A program made the translations under genes and the position numbers. Below are positions 7,850-16,063 of a stretch of 27,506 nt of DNA, in pieces (position 1 is the first letter of the stretch; each line of letters opens with the position of its first letter). This DNA comes from a virus, in the IMG/VR virus record IMGVR_UViG_3300011115_000894, positions 1 through 27,506 of that record. One strand, given 5' to 3'. The notes under the pieces were generated by a model. It did not search any database. It was not told the DNA's origin and saw only the letters and a list, made by a program, of their open reading frames with translations.

Positions 7850-8509
7850 ATGATATATAAGAAATTTATCCATTTACCTACCGTATTATCTGAATCATTA
7901 ATAGAAGCATATAAAAACGGAAAACGGTTTTATACTACTCCAGATGGTGACTTCCCAAGTGTTACCACAGTTGTTGGTTGGCAAAAACAGGCGTTTTTTG
8001 CTAAATGGAGAGAAAAGAATCCCGAAGAAAGCAGACGAGTTTTAAGTAGAGGAACAAAATTTCATAGTACTGTTGAAATATATTTAAAAAATGAAGATTT
8101 ACACTATGATGAAATGTTATCACAAAATAAAGCTTTATTTGCATTAATAAAACCAGAACTTGATAAGATCGATAATATAGTTGCTATAGAAAGTCCTTTA
8201 TGGTCAAAAACTTTAGGACTAGCAGGAAGAACTGATTGTATTGCTGAATATGATGGAAAACTTTCTATCATCGATTTTAAAGCTAGTACCAAAGAAAAAC
8301 GTCTCCAGGATATTGATAATTATTTTGCACAGGCTACTGCATATGCATTAATGTATCAAGAAAGAACTGGTATGATTATTGAAAATTTTGCAATATTAAT
8401 TGCATGTGAAGATGGAATTAAACAGGTTTTTCAAGGTAATCCATTGCATTATGTCAAATCTTTAAAAACTTTAATCAACAAATATAGGAATGCAAATGGA
8501 ATATCATAA
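7850..8509 (+). CDS. PD-(D/E)XK exonuclease, RecB/MGME1-like
   Basis: 219 aa from ATG 7850 (ATG 7844 is possible but a GAG at 7839-7841 spaces better to 7850). The nuclease core is visible: His72 in RGTKFH, Asp129 in LAGRTDCIAEYDG, Asp142 and Lys144 in SIIDFKAS, and the QATAY motif starting at Gln161. These match RecB-family / mitochondrial genome maintenance exonuclease 1-like proteins found in many phages, metal-dependent nucleases acting on DNA ends. A DNA recombination or end-processing role is likely. It overlaps the next gene by 14 bases. No late box is seen, so it may be read from upstream. Confidence 0.85.
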   Translation: MIYKKFIHLPTVLSESLIEAYKNGKRFYTTPDGDFPSVTTVVGWQKQAFFAKWREKNPEESRRVLSRGTKFHSTVEIYLKNEDLHYDEMLSQNKALFALIKPELDKIDNIVAIESPLWSKTLGLAGRTDCIAEYDGKLSIIDFKASTKEKRLQDIDNYFAQATAYALMYQERTGMIIENFAILIACEDGIKQVFQGNPLHYVKSLKTLINKYRNANGIS

Positions 8510-9095
8510 TATTAAAACTATAGAAGAGTCTGTAAATAGCCGTAATTCACGATTATGGGCAAAGATGAATGATAATTCTAGATCAGAGTCTAATAGAAAT
8601 AAGTTTGTGGAAGAACATGGTGGTTTTTTTTATAGACAAGGGCGTTACTGGACTTGGAAAAGTAAAACCGAAGTACAAAATGGTTATTGGTTAAAACGTG
8701 TAGATACTGATGAAAAAGTATTTTTTTCAAGCATGACGCAATTTGCAATTGCTAATGGTTTAACTGCAGTTAAAATTTGTGAATTATTAAATGGTAAGAG
8801 AAAGACATATAAGGGGTGGACTGCTGTTGAACTTCGTGCAGTGAAATCTGAACCTGGAAGCCATACCAAAGTAAAGGCACCAGTAAAGAAAAAAGTTGGT
8901 GTCCCAAAACAAGCGACCTTTATTCATATGGAAACTAACCAAATTATTGTAGTGGATAATATTAAACAATATGCTAAACAAAATGGTATGGATCCTGCTC
9001 AATTATATAAAGTTTCAACCGGTAAAATCAAAAGTTGTCAAAAATTGAGGCTTTTTAATCCTTTGGAACAATATCGTCCTTCTAAGGATACATAA
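8496..9095 (+). CDS. NUMOD/helix-turn-helix repeat protein, homing-endonuclease-like DNA-binding modules without a nuclease
   Basis: 199 aa from ATG 8496; AGGA 8486-8489 is 6 bases upstream, whereas ATG 8490 has no spacing. The protein holds two similar modules of about 50 residues. The first is WLKRVDTDEKVFFSSMTQFA then NGLTAVKICELLNGK. The second is TFIHMETNQIIVVDNIKQYA then NGMDPAQLYKVSTGK. Each is a short beta hairpin followed by a helix-turn-helix, as in NUMOD1/IENR1-type modules attached to GIY-YIG and HNH homing endonucleases. No catalytic domain is visible. It could be a remnant of a homing endonuclease or a stand-alone DNA-binding regulator. Its start lies inside the end of the exonuclease gene and its TAA lies in the late box of the next gene. 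Confidence 0.6.
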   Translation: MEYHNIKTIEESVNSRNSRLWAKMNDNSRSESNRNKFVEEHGGFFYRQGRYWTWKSKTEVQNGYWLKRVDTDEKVFFSSMTQFAIANGLTAVKICELLNGKRKTYKGWTAVELRAVKSEPGSHTKVKAPVKKKVGVPKQATFIHMETNQIIVVDNIKQYAKQNGMDPAQLYKVSTGKIKSCQKLRLFNPLEQYRPSKDT

Positions 9096-9098
9096 ATA
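9091..9098 (+). promoter_or_regulatory. T4-type late box, 788-aa gene
   Basis: CATAAATA. The predicted start is 9104, two bases before ATG 9106. The upstream stop codon (TAA 9093-9095) lies inside it. Confidence 0.8.
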
Positions 9099-9105
9099 TT
9101 TGAAG

Positions 9106-11472
9106 ATGAACTTCAAACACCTTTTAACTAAATTATTTGAGGCCCGTACTATTTCCGAAGATTATACCGGTACTGGGGAAGCGGTAGCTAAAGAGCAAGC
9201 AAAAGCAAGCTCGAGTGACCAAAAATCAAAAGATGCTGCAAGAAAACGTGTTGAACGTGCACGACAGATTCCACGTGATAGAAAATCTAAAGATGAATTG
9301 GTACGTGAGATTATTGCGGTTAAAACCAAAAGTGGTACAATCCAATTAATTTTTAAAGATTCATATAATAAAGATACTCATACCAAATTGAATGACCAGG
9401 AATTAAGTATTCCTGAAGCAAATCAAATTACCTCCGATCCTAAATTTGAACAAACAAGAGCTTCTGTGCTTTTGTTTGGAGATACTAAAGAAAAGAAAAC
9501 AGAAAAGAAAGAACCAAAAGAAAAAGGTTCAGAAGCCAAACAAGAAGCGGAACCTGCACAGGCAGAAACTCCTGCACAACAAAAACCTAGAAAACTAACA
9601 CCTCAACAAATGACGGATGCTTTGAGTCAAATGGGTCCAGAACAGCTTGCTATGGTTCCCATGAATGTTAGACAGGATTATTTTAAATCCATTAGAAATC
9701 CTCCGACTGCAGTTGATTTTGACCATATGTCTTATGAAGACTTGTCTGTTAAATATGGTATTAATCCTGGATCCGATCTTCCATATAATCAACAAGTTTT
9801 AAATGCATTGGTATTTCTTGCAAAAACAAAGGCAGGTGCAAGCGATCAAGAGATATCTACTTACACAGCATTATCTCCAGCCGCGATGGAATTTACTCGT
9901 GCGGCATTTGGTCAAGCTAGAAAGATTCTTAGTCAGATTGGCGATCAATGTATTCAAGATTTAGTTTCAAATATTGAACAAGGATCCAAATCTGTTAACA
10001 GTGAAGGTTCCAGTGATATGCAATGCGGAACTTACCGATTTAAAATTGCTGCTGGTGGTGAGATGAGTGTATCTACCACAGCTTTTGATCAAAAGAATAA
10101 AAATTTTAAAGGGTATTTGGCATCTGCATTAACATCAGCATTACAACAAGAATTTGCACAACCCTCTCAAGAAAATACATCTAAGGTACTTGAAAATATT
10201 CGAGAGCTTTCTAAAGGCTTTTCATCTACACTTATTTCCAATGATTCTTTACAAGCAATTCTTTCAAATCCAAAATATATGGAAGAATTACAAAATACAC
10301 CAGTTATTGATGATAATGGTGTAGAACAAGGAACCGTACTTGATAATAATGGAAACCTAAATCCAATTGCAAGTCTAGACAATTATCAAACTAAAATTTC
10401 TGAATTTAAGAAAGATATTGTAAAATCTGTAAAGAAGTCTACAAACAATCCTTTTTCTCAAATTGTTAGTGATAAGTTATTAAAATTAATGTTACGTGGT
10501 GATGGTATTACGGCACCAGAAATTGCTCCAACACATGTTATAACTGTAAACGGTGTCTTTCCAATGAATGACGCTTATTTTAATGAGATTTCAAAGACTG
10601 CAGCATTAGAAGCCAAACCTTCAAAAGATCTAACTGCTGTTGATAATATTGCAAACTATAAGCCAGCAGCAGCGGAAAAGATGAGTAAGTTTAAAGCTAT
10701 CATCGAAGCTAGAATTCCTAAACAACCAAAACTAAACTTAAAAGATCTTGTCGTTCAAAAAGATCAAATTGATGTAAGTGGTGTACTTGCTAATGCTGTT
10801 GCAAATTCATTTGATTTTGATTTTAATGCAAGTTTGTTACCAGGATTTGCACCAAAAGATATCAATGTAGTTGAATTCAACTATGTAACTATAAATGGAA
10901 AAACTACTAAAATTCCTGTTGTAAGAAATGAAAAAATAGCTACAAAACTTTTAGGTGAAGGTTGTTTCATTGTAAATGATATATTGATTGAATCTCTTAC
11001 TAATGATTTTGTTTTAGAATCATTATTAAAAATAAATTTAATCAATGAAACAGAAGCAGAACTTCTTGAAAGTGGAATTGTTAATTTACTAGAAGCTTCT
11101 GATGCAACCAACATTAATTTACTTACAATATATGATAATATAAATGCTAGAATTGATGAAGACTCAGAACTCTTTCATGATTTATTAACTCTCTTAAATG
11201 ATGAATATCAAAGAGATTATAAACTAGAATATAGAAATTATCATGGTAAATCCAAACAACGTAAACAACGAGCTGCAAGAACTCGTGCAAGAGAATTGAT
11301 GAAGAAGAAAGGTATTGTTAAAAAGGGAGATGGAAAAGATATCGACCATCGCAAACCATTACGTTCGGGTGGATCTAACAGTATAAATAATTTACGTGTT
11401 CGTAAAAAATCGAACAATCGTGCAGATAATGGTCATAAAAAAGGTGAAAAACAAAATAAGGACTGGAAATGA
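9106..11472 (+). CDS. Large late protein with capsid-targeting-like leader and C-terminal HNH-like domain
   Basis: 788 aa from ATG 9106; the in-frame TTG 9100 is rejected because it lies before the predicted transcription start. The leader MNFKHLLTKLFEA offers an LFE|A site, matching the T4 prohead protease rule (L/I-x-E before a small residue). Residues about 125-165 are a charged Lys/Glu/Pro/Gln linker. The middle is unrecognised and mostly helical. The last 70 residues switch to a very basic region with paired RKQRAARTRARELMKKKG, then GDGKDIDHRKPLRSGG and SINNLRVRKKSNNR. This is an HNH-like pattern (DH, N, N/R) of the kind often fused to phage proteins; zinc cysteines are absent. An internal head protein carrying a nuclease tail is the favoured reading. 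The next gene overlaps by 4 bases (ATGA). Confidence 0.75.
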   Translation: MNFKHLLTKLFEARTISEDYTGTGEAVAKEQAKASSSDQKSKDAARKRVERARQIPRDRKSKDELVREIIAVKTKSGTIQLIFKDSYNKDTHTKLNDQELSIPEANQITSDPKFEQTRASVLLFGDTKEKKTEKKEPKEKGSEAKQEAEPAQAETPAQQKPRKLTPQQMTDALSQMGPEQLAMVPMNVRQDYFKSIRNPPTAVDFDHMSYEDLSVKYGINPGSDLPYNQQVLNALVFLAKTKAGASDQEISTYTALSPAAMEFTRAAFGQARKILSQIGDQCIQDLVSNIEQGSKSVNSEGSSDMQCGTYRFKIAAGGEMSVSTTAFDQKNKNFKGYLASALTSALQQEFAQPSQENTSKVLENIRELSKGFSSTLISNDSLQAILSNPKYMEELQNTPVIDDNGVEQGTVLDNNGNLNPIASLDNYQTKISEFKKDIVKSVKKSTNNPFSQIVSDKLLKLMLRGDGITAPEIAPTHVITVNGVFPMNDAYFNEISKTAALEAKPSKDLTAVDNIANYKPAAAEKMSKFKAIIEARIPKQPKLNLKDLVVQKDQIDVSGVLANAVANSFDFDFNASLLPGFAPKDINVVEFNYVTINGKTTKIPVVRNEKIATKLLGEGCFIVNDILIESLTNDFVLESLLKINLINETEAELLESGIVNLLEASDATNINLLTIYDNINARIDEDSELFHDLLTLLNDEYQRDYKLEYRNYHGKSKQRKQRAARTRARELMKKKGIVKKGDGKDIDHRKPLRSGGSNSINNLRVRKKSNNRADNGHKKGEKQNKDWK

Positions 11473-12245
11473 TATCAAATAAAGCCAAACATTTAGTAGA
11501 AACAGTATTTGAAAAATCTGGTCTTGGCAAGTGGTTTAATAAAGAAACTATTACTGAACCTGCACAACCAACACAATTTGTTGTTGAAGGAACTGGTAAT
11601 GTAGTAAATATGTCTTTTGATGAAATCAAAGCAGACAAATTATCACCTTTTGATATTGTTATTAATAAACATGGAAAGATGTTTAATGTTGATTCTGTAG
11701 AAATTAATGAGAATGCGGTAAATATTATTTTTATTGATAACAATAATAATGAAATTGCAGAAACATTTTTACCAGAAACTGTAATGGGATTTGTAGATAA
11801 TGTATATACAACATCATATAATGAATTTGGTGATAAAATTGAAATATACGAAGATTCAAAGAAAAAAATTAAACTTAATAAAATTATGTCAGGTGATGTA
11901 AAAAAGTATAAAGTATATGTTAAAAATGATAAAGGTAATGTTGTTAAAGTAAATTTTGGTGACCCTAATATGGAAATTAAGCGCGATAATCCAGCACGAA
12001 GAAAGAGTTTTCGTGCCAGACATCATTGTGAGAATCCAGGACCACGTTGGAAAGCAAGATATTGGGCTTGTCGAACCTGGAGCACAAAGTCTGTTTCATC
12101 TATGTTAAAAGAAGAAACTAATGTATTACATTATGAAAATAATGACAATATAATCAACCACGAAATTGTTGAACACACAATCAATTCTATTCAAAATTTA
12201 AAATATGACCCAAATCTTTGGGGGCATTTAAACGAGTCTAAATAA
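11469..12245 (+). CDS. Phage protein with conserved Arg/His/Cys-rich C-terminal motif, probable virion-associated
   Basis: 258 aa. ATG 11469 overlaps the preceding TGA (ATGA), with AAGGA 6 bases upstream, so it is translationally coupled to the 788-aa protein. The N-terminus (AKHLVETVFEKSG) has LVE and VFE sites like other leaders in this block. The middle (about 45-160) is rich in short strands. Residues about 165-205 hold a dense motif: VNFGDPNMEIKRDNPARR, SFRARHHCENPGPRWKARYW, then ACRTW. I recognise this block as recurrent in T4-like and other large phages but cannot give it a function. Metal or nucleic-acid binding through its His, Cys and Arg residues is possible. Confidence 0.65.
   Translation: MISNKAKHLVETVFEKSGLGKWFNKETITEPAQPTQFVVEGTGNVVNMSFDEIKADKLSPFDIVINKHGKMFNVDSVEINENAVNIIFIDNNNNEIAETFLPETVMGFVDNVYTTSYNEFGDKIEIYEDSKKKIKLNKIMSGDVKKYKVYVKNDKGNVVKVNFGDPNMEIKRDNPARRKSFRARHHCENPGPRWKARYWACRTWSTKSVSSMLKEETNVLHYENNDNIINHEIVEHTINSIQNLKYDPNLWGHLNESK
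12237..12244 (+). promoter_or_regulatory. Possible late box overlapping a Shine-Dalgarno
   Basis: TCTAAATA, containing most of the TAA stop of the upstream gene. The predicted start is 12250, five bases before ATG 12255, which would remove most of the AAAAGGAAG ribosome site at 12244-12252. Read-through with that site may be the main mode. Confidence 0.4.
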
Positions 12246-12254
12246 AAGGAAGCC

Positions 12255-12812
12255 ATGAAATTTAAACAACTATTATCTAAAATCGATACCTTACATGAAA
12301 ATGCACCAGAACATACTTTTGGTGGTGGTCTTTACATTGGTGATGCTGGTCGCGGTAGTCTCAGTGCTCTAAGCGATAAAGGGACGTTTAATATTAAACT
12401 CCCACATTCAATAGACGCAATCAATGCCATGCTTAGTGCCTTTTCGTCAAAGGATTACATTGATCCCGAGGGTGTATTGGCTGTAGTTAAACTAAAGTTA
12501 AATCATTTTGGTTTTGACTTTGATGCAAAGAATTGCAAAAAAGCAGAAAATCAAGATGGTGTAACAAATTTCCCACTTGTTCAGTATGGTAGTCCACAAC
12601 TCGGTGTATATGGTCAAAACCCATATGATGATGTTAATAAGAAGGGCTTTAATCAGGGCGATGGCATTACAGAAAAATTGGGTCATGGACTCCAACTTTC
12701 TGTTAGTGTTCAAAAGAACCCAAACGGATTGCGACGTGTATTTTTAGTAATTGCCCCTAGTGAACCTAATCAAGAAGTTGGCGGTAGTACTGACTGTGGA
12801 TGTATGCATTAA
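12255..12812 (+). CDS. Unrecognised late protein with FKQLL leader
   Basis: 185 aa. Good ribosome site AAAAGGAAG ahead of ATG. The leader MKFKQLLSKIDTLHEN is of the same style as the packaging-type leaders in this window, though the [LI]xE site is less perfect (LHE). The body is soluble, with glycine-rich turns (HTFGGGLYIGDAGRGS) and a C-terminal CGCMH that could bind metal. The predicted alternation of strands and one helix (SIDAINAMLSAF) suggests a small mixed fold. No family recognised. Its TAA stop abuts the box of the next gene. Confidence 0.6.
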   Translation: MKFKQLLSKIDTLHENAPEHTFGGGLYIGDAGRGSLSALSDKGTFNIKLPHSIDAINAMLSAFSSKDYIDPEGVLAVVKLKLNHFGFDFDAKNCKKAENQDGVTNFPLVQYGSPQLGVYGQNPYDDVNKKGFNQGDGITEKLGHGLQLSVSVQKNPNGLRRVFLVIAPSEPNQEVGGSTDCGCMH

Positions 12813-12815
12813 ATA
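12808..12815 (+). promoter_or_regulatory. Possible late box, 131-aa gene
   Basis: ATTAAATA. The predicted start is 12821, one base inside ATG 12820-12822, so it is either leaderless with a one-base shift or not used. Confidence 0.45.
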
Positions 12816-12819
12816 CTAT

Positions 12820-13215
12820 ATGAATGAAAAACAACATTTGACAGAAGAAAACTTTAACAACTTCTGTCAAAGTTGTTATTTCAACCCAGAGTGTTCTGGG
12901 AAAAATGAATACATTGATGATTTAAAACGCATCAAATATATTAAACGCCTATTACAAAAAGCACATAAACAAAAGACTTTAAAAGCAATAAGAGAACGGT
13001 TAATACTCAACCATCTTATAATTTTAAGAAATGTATTTGGCGAAGAAAATTGTGCTAGAATTTTATTTTTTAATTTTGAAACAAGACTTCATTCATATTT
13101 GAAGTCTTTTTTGGTTTTTCTAGAATTTAATATTCAAGATATCCCAGAAGTTAACTATAATAAAATTAATACAGAAACTCGTATAGATAAAAAATTGTCT
13201 ATCACAGAATCATAA
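12820..13215 (+). CDS. Conserved phage hypothetical protein (NHLIILRNVFG family)
   Basis: 131 aa from ATG 12820 (MNEKQHLTEENF); the longer frame to 12751 would overlap the previous gene by 62 bases and is rejected. CQSCYFNPECSG near the N-terminus has three cysteines in a CxxC..C pattern. The second half, LNHLIILRNVFGEENC then ARILFFNFE then LKSFLVFLEF, is a block I recognise from many T4-like phages, always of unknown function. It is helical and partly hydrophobic but not a clear membrane protein. A terminator-like hairpin lies inside the gene (13083-13112). The TAA falls in the late box of the next gene. Confidence 0.65.
   Translation: MNEKQHLTEENFNNFCQSCYFNPECSGKNEYIDDLKRIKYIKRLLQKAHKQKTLKAIRERLILNHLIILRNVFGEENCARILFFNFETRLHSYLKSFLVFLEFNIQDIPEVNYNKINTETRIDKKLSITES
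13083..13112 (+). terminator. Terminator-like hairpin inside the 131-aa gene
   Basis: AAGACTTCA (13083-13091) pairs perfectly with TGAAGTCTT (13100-13108). The loop is 8 bases and a run of six T follows (13107-13112). By structure this is a credible intrinsic terminator, but it lies within coding sequence. A role as attenuator of transcription entering from upstream is possible. Confidence 0.5.
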
Positions 13216-13218
13216 ATA
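13211..13218 (+). promoter_or_regulatory. T4-type late box, 568-aa gene
   Basis: CATAAATA. The predicted start is 13224, one base before ATG 13225. The TAA stop of the upstream gene (13213-13215) is inside it. Confidence 0.8.
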
Positions 13219-13224
13219 TTTAAT

Positions 13225-14931
13225 ATGAGAACCAACCCTCTAGTTCCAGCATTTTTTTATTATAAGTTTGCGGAAGCTATAAGTGCACCATTTACTTCTT
13301 TATCCGCCTATTCGGCGGGAGTAATTGATTCTGAAGGAAATATCATTAAGCCAGAAAGCAGTCTGGATCCATTTGAATATTTTGTTATCAAATTAAAAAA
13401 AATATTTGCTCAATTACCTTATGGAACAACAAAAGCAAGTTTAGCATCTTACATTCCAGCTCTTCAAATGTTTTCAGAAGAAGCTAAAAATTATGGAATG
13501 AATTTTGAGCATTTAAACTTTTTTGTTGAAGGTTTGATTGCATGTGAGTCAAATGGAGAATTAAGTTATCTTGATTTAGTGGAAGATATGGGGTCTGCTA
13601 ATTTAGGTGGACCCGCTTCATCACCTTCAGCTAATACTGGAGGAGTATCTGGTGTAGATTTACCTATGCAAAAAGGTGTCATGAAAAGAAAATCTATACT
13701 AGGATTTGAAAATTCATGTGAGATGTTTGATGTATGCCCAGACCACTATGAAGGAATCAAATCTGCCAAAGCATGGAGACATGTTCCAGAGAGTGAAAGC
13801 AAGTCTTATCTACAAAGATATCAGAGAAGAAATGGCAAAGGAAAGCTGGCCATAAGAAATTCTGATACCGGAGAAGTGCATTTTATTTCTATGAATCCAC
13901 AGAGTTTCTTGGAAGAATATGGTCTAAAAGGATTAGAAATCGTGAATGAAAGTGTTGTCAAGGATTATACGGACTCTGTAAAGGATGATGAAATAAACGT
14001 GGCAACAAGAACAAATGCTCACGAAATTGAGCCTCTAGAAATAAGCGGAAAAGAATTAAAAACTACCGCTGAAATATTAAGACAAAGATATGAAGATGAA
14101 AAGCAAAAAGAAGACAAGCAGAAGAAGCAGCCTTATCTAAAAGCTGGATCTGCAGAAAAATATGCAGCAGGAACTGAGTTAGAAAAAAGTATTCCAACTG
14201 CACTTGAGATAATGAAACGATTGGGAAATCGAGGAGCGGAAATTGCTCAAAAATGGCATGGCCAATTCAGACACTCGGCAGAAAAAGAAATATCAACACA
14301 CGGGGAACCGGATTACTATGGTTTGGGAAATTTAGAGGGGTTAGAAGATTTAGAAAATCCTAAAGATCTCATTAAAGCTTTTGATGCAAAAAATATAAAA
14401 GCCAGGGGGCAAGTAAATATAGATCCAACAGAGTTTTTTAAAGATACACAAGTTAGTGGTGTCAAAGGGTTCCCAACTGTTTCTGGAACCCCTGCCCATA
14501 TAGCAAGAGCATTGGCAACAAAAACTGGTGATACAAGAGAATCTGCAAGAATAAGATCTGAGATTCTTGCTCCGTTTTATTCAGACCCTGTAGTTAAAGA
14601 TAAACTTCGCACCCATTACATGAGCCAAACCTTTCCACAAAATGATGAAGTGTCGTTAAGATTGGCAACAAAAAAAGGAAGAGAGTTAATTCCAATAGGC
14701 GTTGCGGATGCTGAAACAATCTTAAGAAAAGGAATCTCTCTAAGAACAACTAGGGGCGGCTCTCAACCAGTAGAAAAATCAAAATTGGGAATACAGTCTA
14801 GCAGTGATTTTGGTGTTATTGCTGTTGGAAAAAATAATCCTCTCCAGACATTGCCTAGAGAGGATCAATTTAATTTAGAAAGATTGTCGCCAGAACTAAA
14901 AAAATTTAGTTCTTGGTTAAGAACAACTTAA
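13225..14931 (+). CDS. Large late protein with conserved phage N-terminal domain, probable structural/internal protein
   Basis: 568 aa. The first 95 residues (FYYKFAEAISAPFTSLSAY, GVIDSEGNIIKPES, FEYFVIKLKKIFAQLP) match a recurrent N-terminal domain of T4-like and other large phages: an amphipathic start, a GxIDxxGxxxK turn and a long helix pair. Its function is unknown to me. A Gly/Ser/Ala/Pro linker (LGGPASSPSANTGGVSG) at about 128-145 separates it from a unique body. The body is charged and helical at 280-320 (RYEDEKQKEDKQKKQ) and ends in a unique C-terminal domain that contains HGQFRHSAEKEISTHGEPDYY and, further on, TRESARIRSEILAPFYSD. The modular form, a shared N-terminus plus a variable C-terminus, recalls packaged effectors. 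It is expressed from a leaderless-type late promoter. The stop overlaps the convergent gene by 4 bases. Confidence 0.65.
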   Translation: MRTNPLVPAFFYYKFAEAISAPFTSLSAYSAGVIDSEGNIIKPESSLDPFEYFVIKLKKIFAQLPYGTTKASLASYIPALQMFSEEAKNYGMNFEHLNFFVEGLIACESNGELSYLDLVEDMGSANLGGPASSPSANTGGVSGVDLPMQKGVMKRKSILGFENSCEMFDVCPDHYEGIKSAKAWRHVPESESKSYLQRYQRRNGKGKLAIRNSDTGEVHFISMNPQSFLEEYGLKGLEIVNESVVKDYTDSVKDDEINVATRTNAHEIEPLEISGKELKTTAEILRQRYEDEKQKEDKQKKQPYLKAGSAEKYAAGTELEKSIPTALEIMKRLGNRGAEIAQKWHGQFRHSAEKEISTHGEPDYYGLGNLEGLEDLENPKDLIKAFDAKNIKARGQVNIDPTEFFKDTQVSGVKGFPTVSGTPAHIARALATKTGDTRESARIRSEILAPFYSDPVVKDKLRTHYMSQTFPQNDEVSLRLATKKGRELIPIGVADAETILRKGISLRTTRGGSQPVEKSKLGIQSSSDFGVIAVGKNNPLQTLPREDQFNLERLSPELKKFSSWLRTT

Positions 14932-15140
14932 TCCTGAATAAAGTTCTTACAACACTTAGGCTTTGAACAGCCAGCATTTGATCTGGCTTCTGTGATTATC
15001 TTATTGTGGGCATCATCCCACCCAGTAGCCCATTCCTGCCAATAAACACTAGTAGACTCATATACATTGGATGCCTTCTCTGCACCGCCCATACGGGCTT
15101 TGTAGCCCTTCTCATATGCTTCACCTGCAATGTATGTCAT
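14928..15140 (-). CDS. Small protein resembling ribosome modulation factor
   Basis: 70 aa. AYEKGYKARMGGA followed by WQEWATGWDDAHN matches the pattern of the RMF family (GYxAxxxG, then WxxGWxxA), in which a small basic protein dimerises 70S ribosomes. This copy is longer than E. coli RMF (55 aa) and adds a cysteine-rich tail (CSKPKCCKNF). If it acts like RMF it could hold or redirect host ribosomes; several phage genomes carry RMF-like genes of untested role. AGGAG lies 7 bases before the ATG, which overlaps the stop of the upstream 144-aa gene by 4 bases. Confidence 0.5.
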   Translation of the reverse strand: MTYIAGEAYEKGYKARMGGAEKASNVYESTSVYWQEWATGWDDAHNKIITEARSNAGCSKPKCCKNFIQD

Positions 15141-15571
15141 TGGAATTCTCCTGGATTATCGATAGGCTTAATAACAATTTGATTAAGCAACTTATCTAAT
15201 GCCTTAACATGTGCATACTGTTCTTGAATAGCAAGGTATCCACGAATCTCAATAAGTTTAAAATATTCTTCTTGAGTAAATGGAGTAGTCTTGGGCTTAT
15301 TCTTAATAGGTCTACGAGAAGGCTTTGGTGGATTGTTTTGGTTAAATGGTTTCTTCTTATTCTCTTGAGCCCATTTATCCAACATGTCATCCATGTTAAG
15401 ATAGTCACGAAGACTATCGGCAGGGTTTTCACCATTACGCATTTGATCCCACATTTTCTTAAATTCTGGACTAGTATTACCAAAGAAGAAGAATCCGTTA
15501 TTTGGATTATTCTCTTCGCTATCGTCACCATTTTGCCAATTTCTAAAATCGTTATAATCTGAATTTCCCAT
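15137..15571 (-). CDS. Hypothetical protein, acidic then basic Pro-rich
   Basis: 144 aa. AAAGGA is a few bases upstream of the ATG. The N-terminus is acidic and Asn-rich (NGDDSEENNPNNGFFFFG), the centre is basic and proline-rich (NPPKPSRRPIKNKPKTTP), and the C-terminal 45 residues form a helical hairpin (EYFKLIEIRGYLAIQEQYA). The layout suggests a small protein-protein adaptor. No family recognised. It sits in a compact minus-strand operon between the 98-aa and RMF-like genes. Confidence 0.65.
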   Translation of the reverse strand: MGNSDYNDFRNWQNGDDSEENNPNNGFFFFGNTSPEFKKMWDQMRNGENPADSLRDYLNMDDMLDKWAQENKKKPFNQNNPPKPSRRPIKNKPKTTPFTQEEYFKLIEIRGYLAIQEQYAHVKALDKLLNQIVIKPIDNPGEFQ

Positions 15572-15580
15572 TAGTTTCCT

Positions 15581-15877
15581 TTAGACATCAAAAAATTGTT
15601 CGTAAACTTGCTTACCACGGTTATCTGTTACAGAAACAAATCGAACATGACGTTCAATTGAATCACTGATATTTAGAGGGTCTTTCGGACCAAACTCAAT
15701 GGTCTTGATCCATGCAGGACATCCACCAATGGAAATTCGAACCTCAGTTCCATTTGCATCAGTGCCATAAAAATCAAAGGAAGACTTCTCTCCATTATAA
15801 TAGGTGAAAAAACAATCAATATGATCATACTTCTTGCGAAGTTCATCAAACGACATCATTGTGGCAGTTTTAGCCAT
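15581..15877 (-). CDS. Hypothetical protein
   Basis: 98 aa from ATG 15877 (MAKTATMMSFDELRKK). The longer frame to 15949 overlaps the 57-aa gene in another frame and is rejected. The start overlaps the stop of that gene by 8 bases (ATGGCTAA), so translation is probably coupled. Alternating hydrophobic residues (FDFYGTDANGTEVRISIGG, HVRFVSVTD) suggest a small beta-rich domain. Function unknown. Confidence 0.65.
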   Translation of the reverse strand: MAKTATMMSFDELRKKYDHIDCFFTYYNGEKSSFDFYGTDANGTEVRISIGGCPAWIKTIEFGPKDPLNISDSIERHVRFVSVTDNRGKQVYEQFFDV

Positions 15878-16043
15878 TGGGCAGTCTCTTTTGCTTGACA
15901 CACACAGGAAGTTGACCACTCGCGTCAAGAATGCGAAGTGTACCAACACGAGCCTTCATAAGGCTCTGAATACGATTGCGCTTCATGCGTTCTTCACGCT
16001 TCTTATGAGCACGCTTAGTAATACGTTGTTTTGAGTTAGGCAT
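15870..16043 (-). CDS. Small basic protein, 57 aa
   Basis: ATG 16043 to TAA 15870-15872. It starts MPNSKQRITKRAHKKREERM and stays strongly basic, then becomes more hydrophobic (RVGTLRILDASGQLPVCV). The N-terminal half is likely one long basic helix that binds nucleic acid. GGAG lies 12 bases upstream. Support is the tight coupling to the next gene, the lack of competing frames and a late box at 16064-16071. No family recognised. Confidence 0.6.
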   Translation of the reverse strand: MPNSKQRITKRAHKKREERMKRNRIQSLMKARVGTLRILDASGQLPVCVKQKRLPNG

Positions 16044-16063
16044 AATAATAATATACTCCGGTT

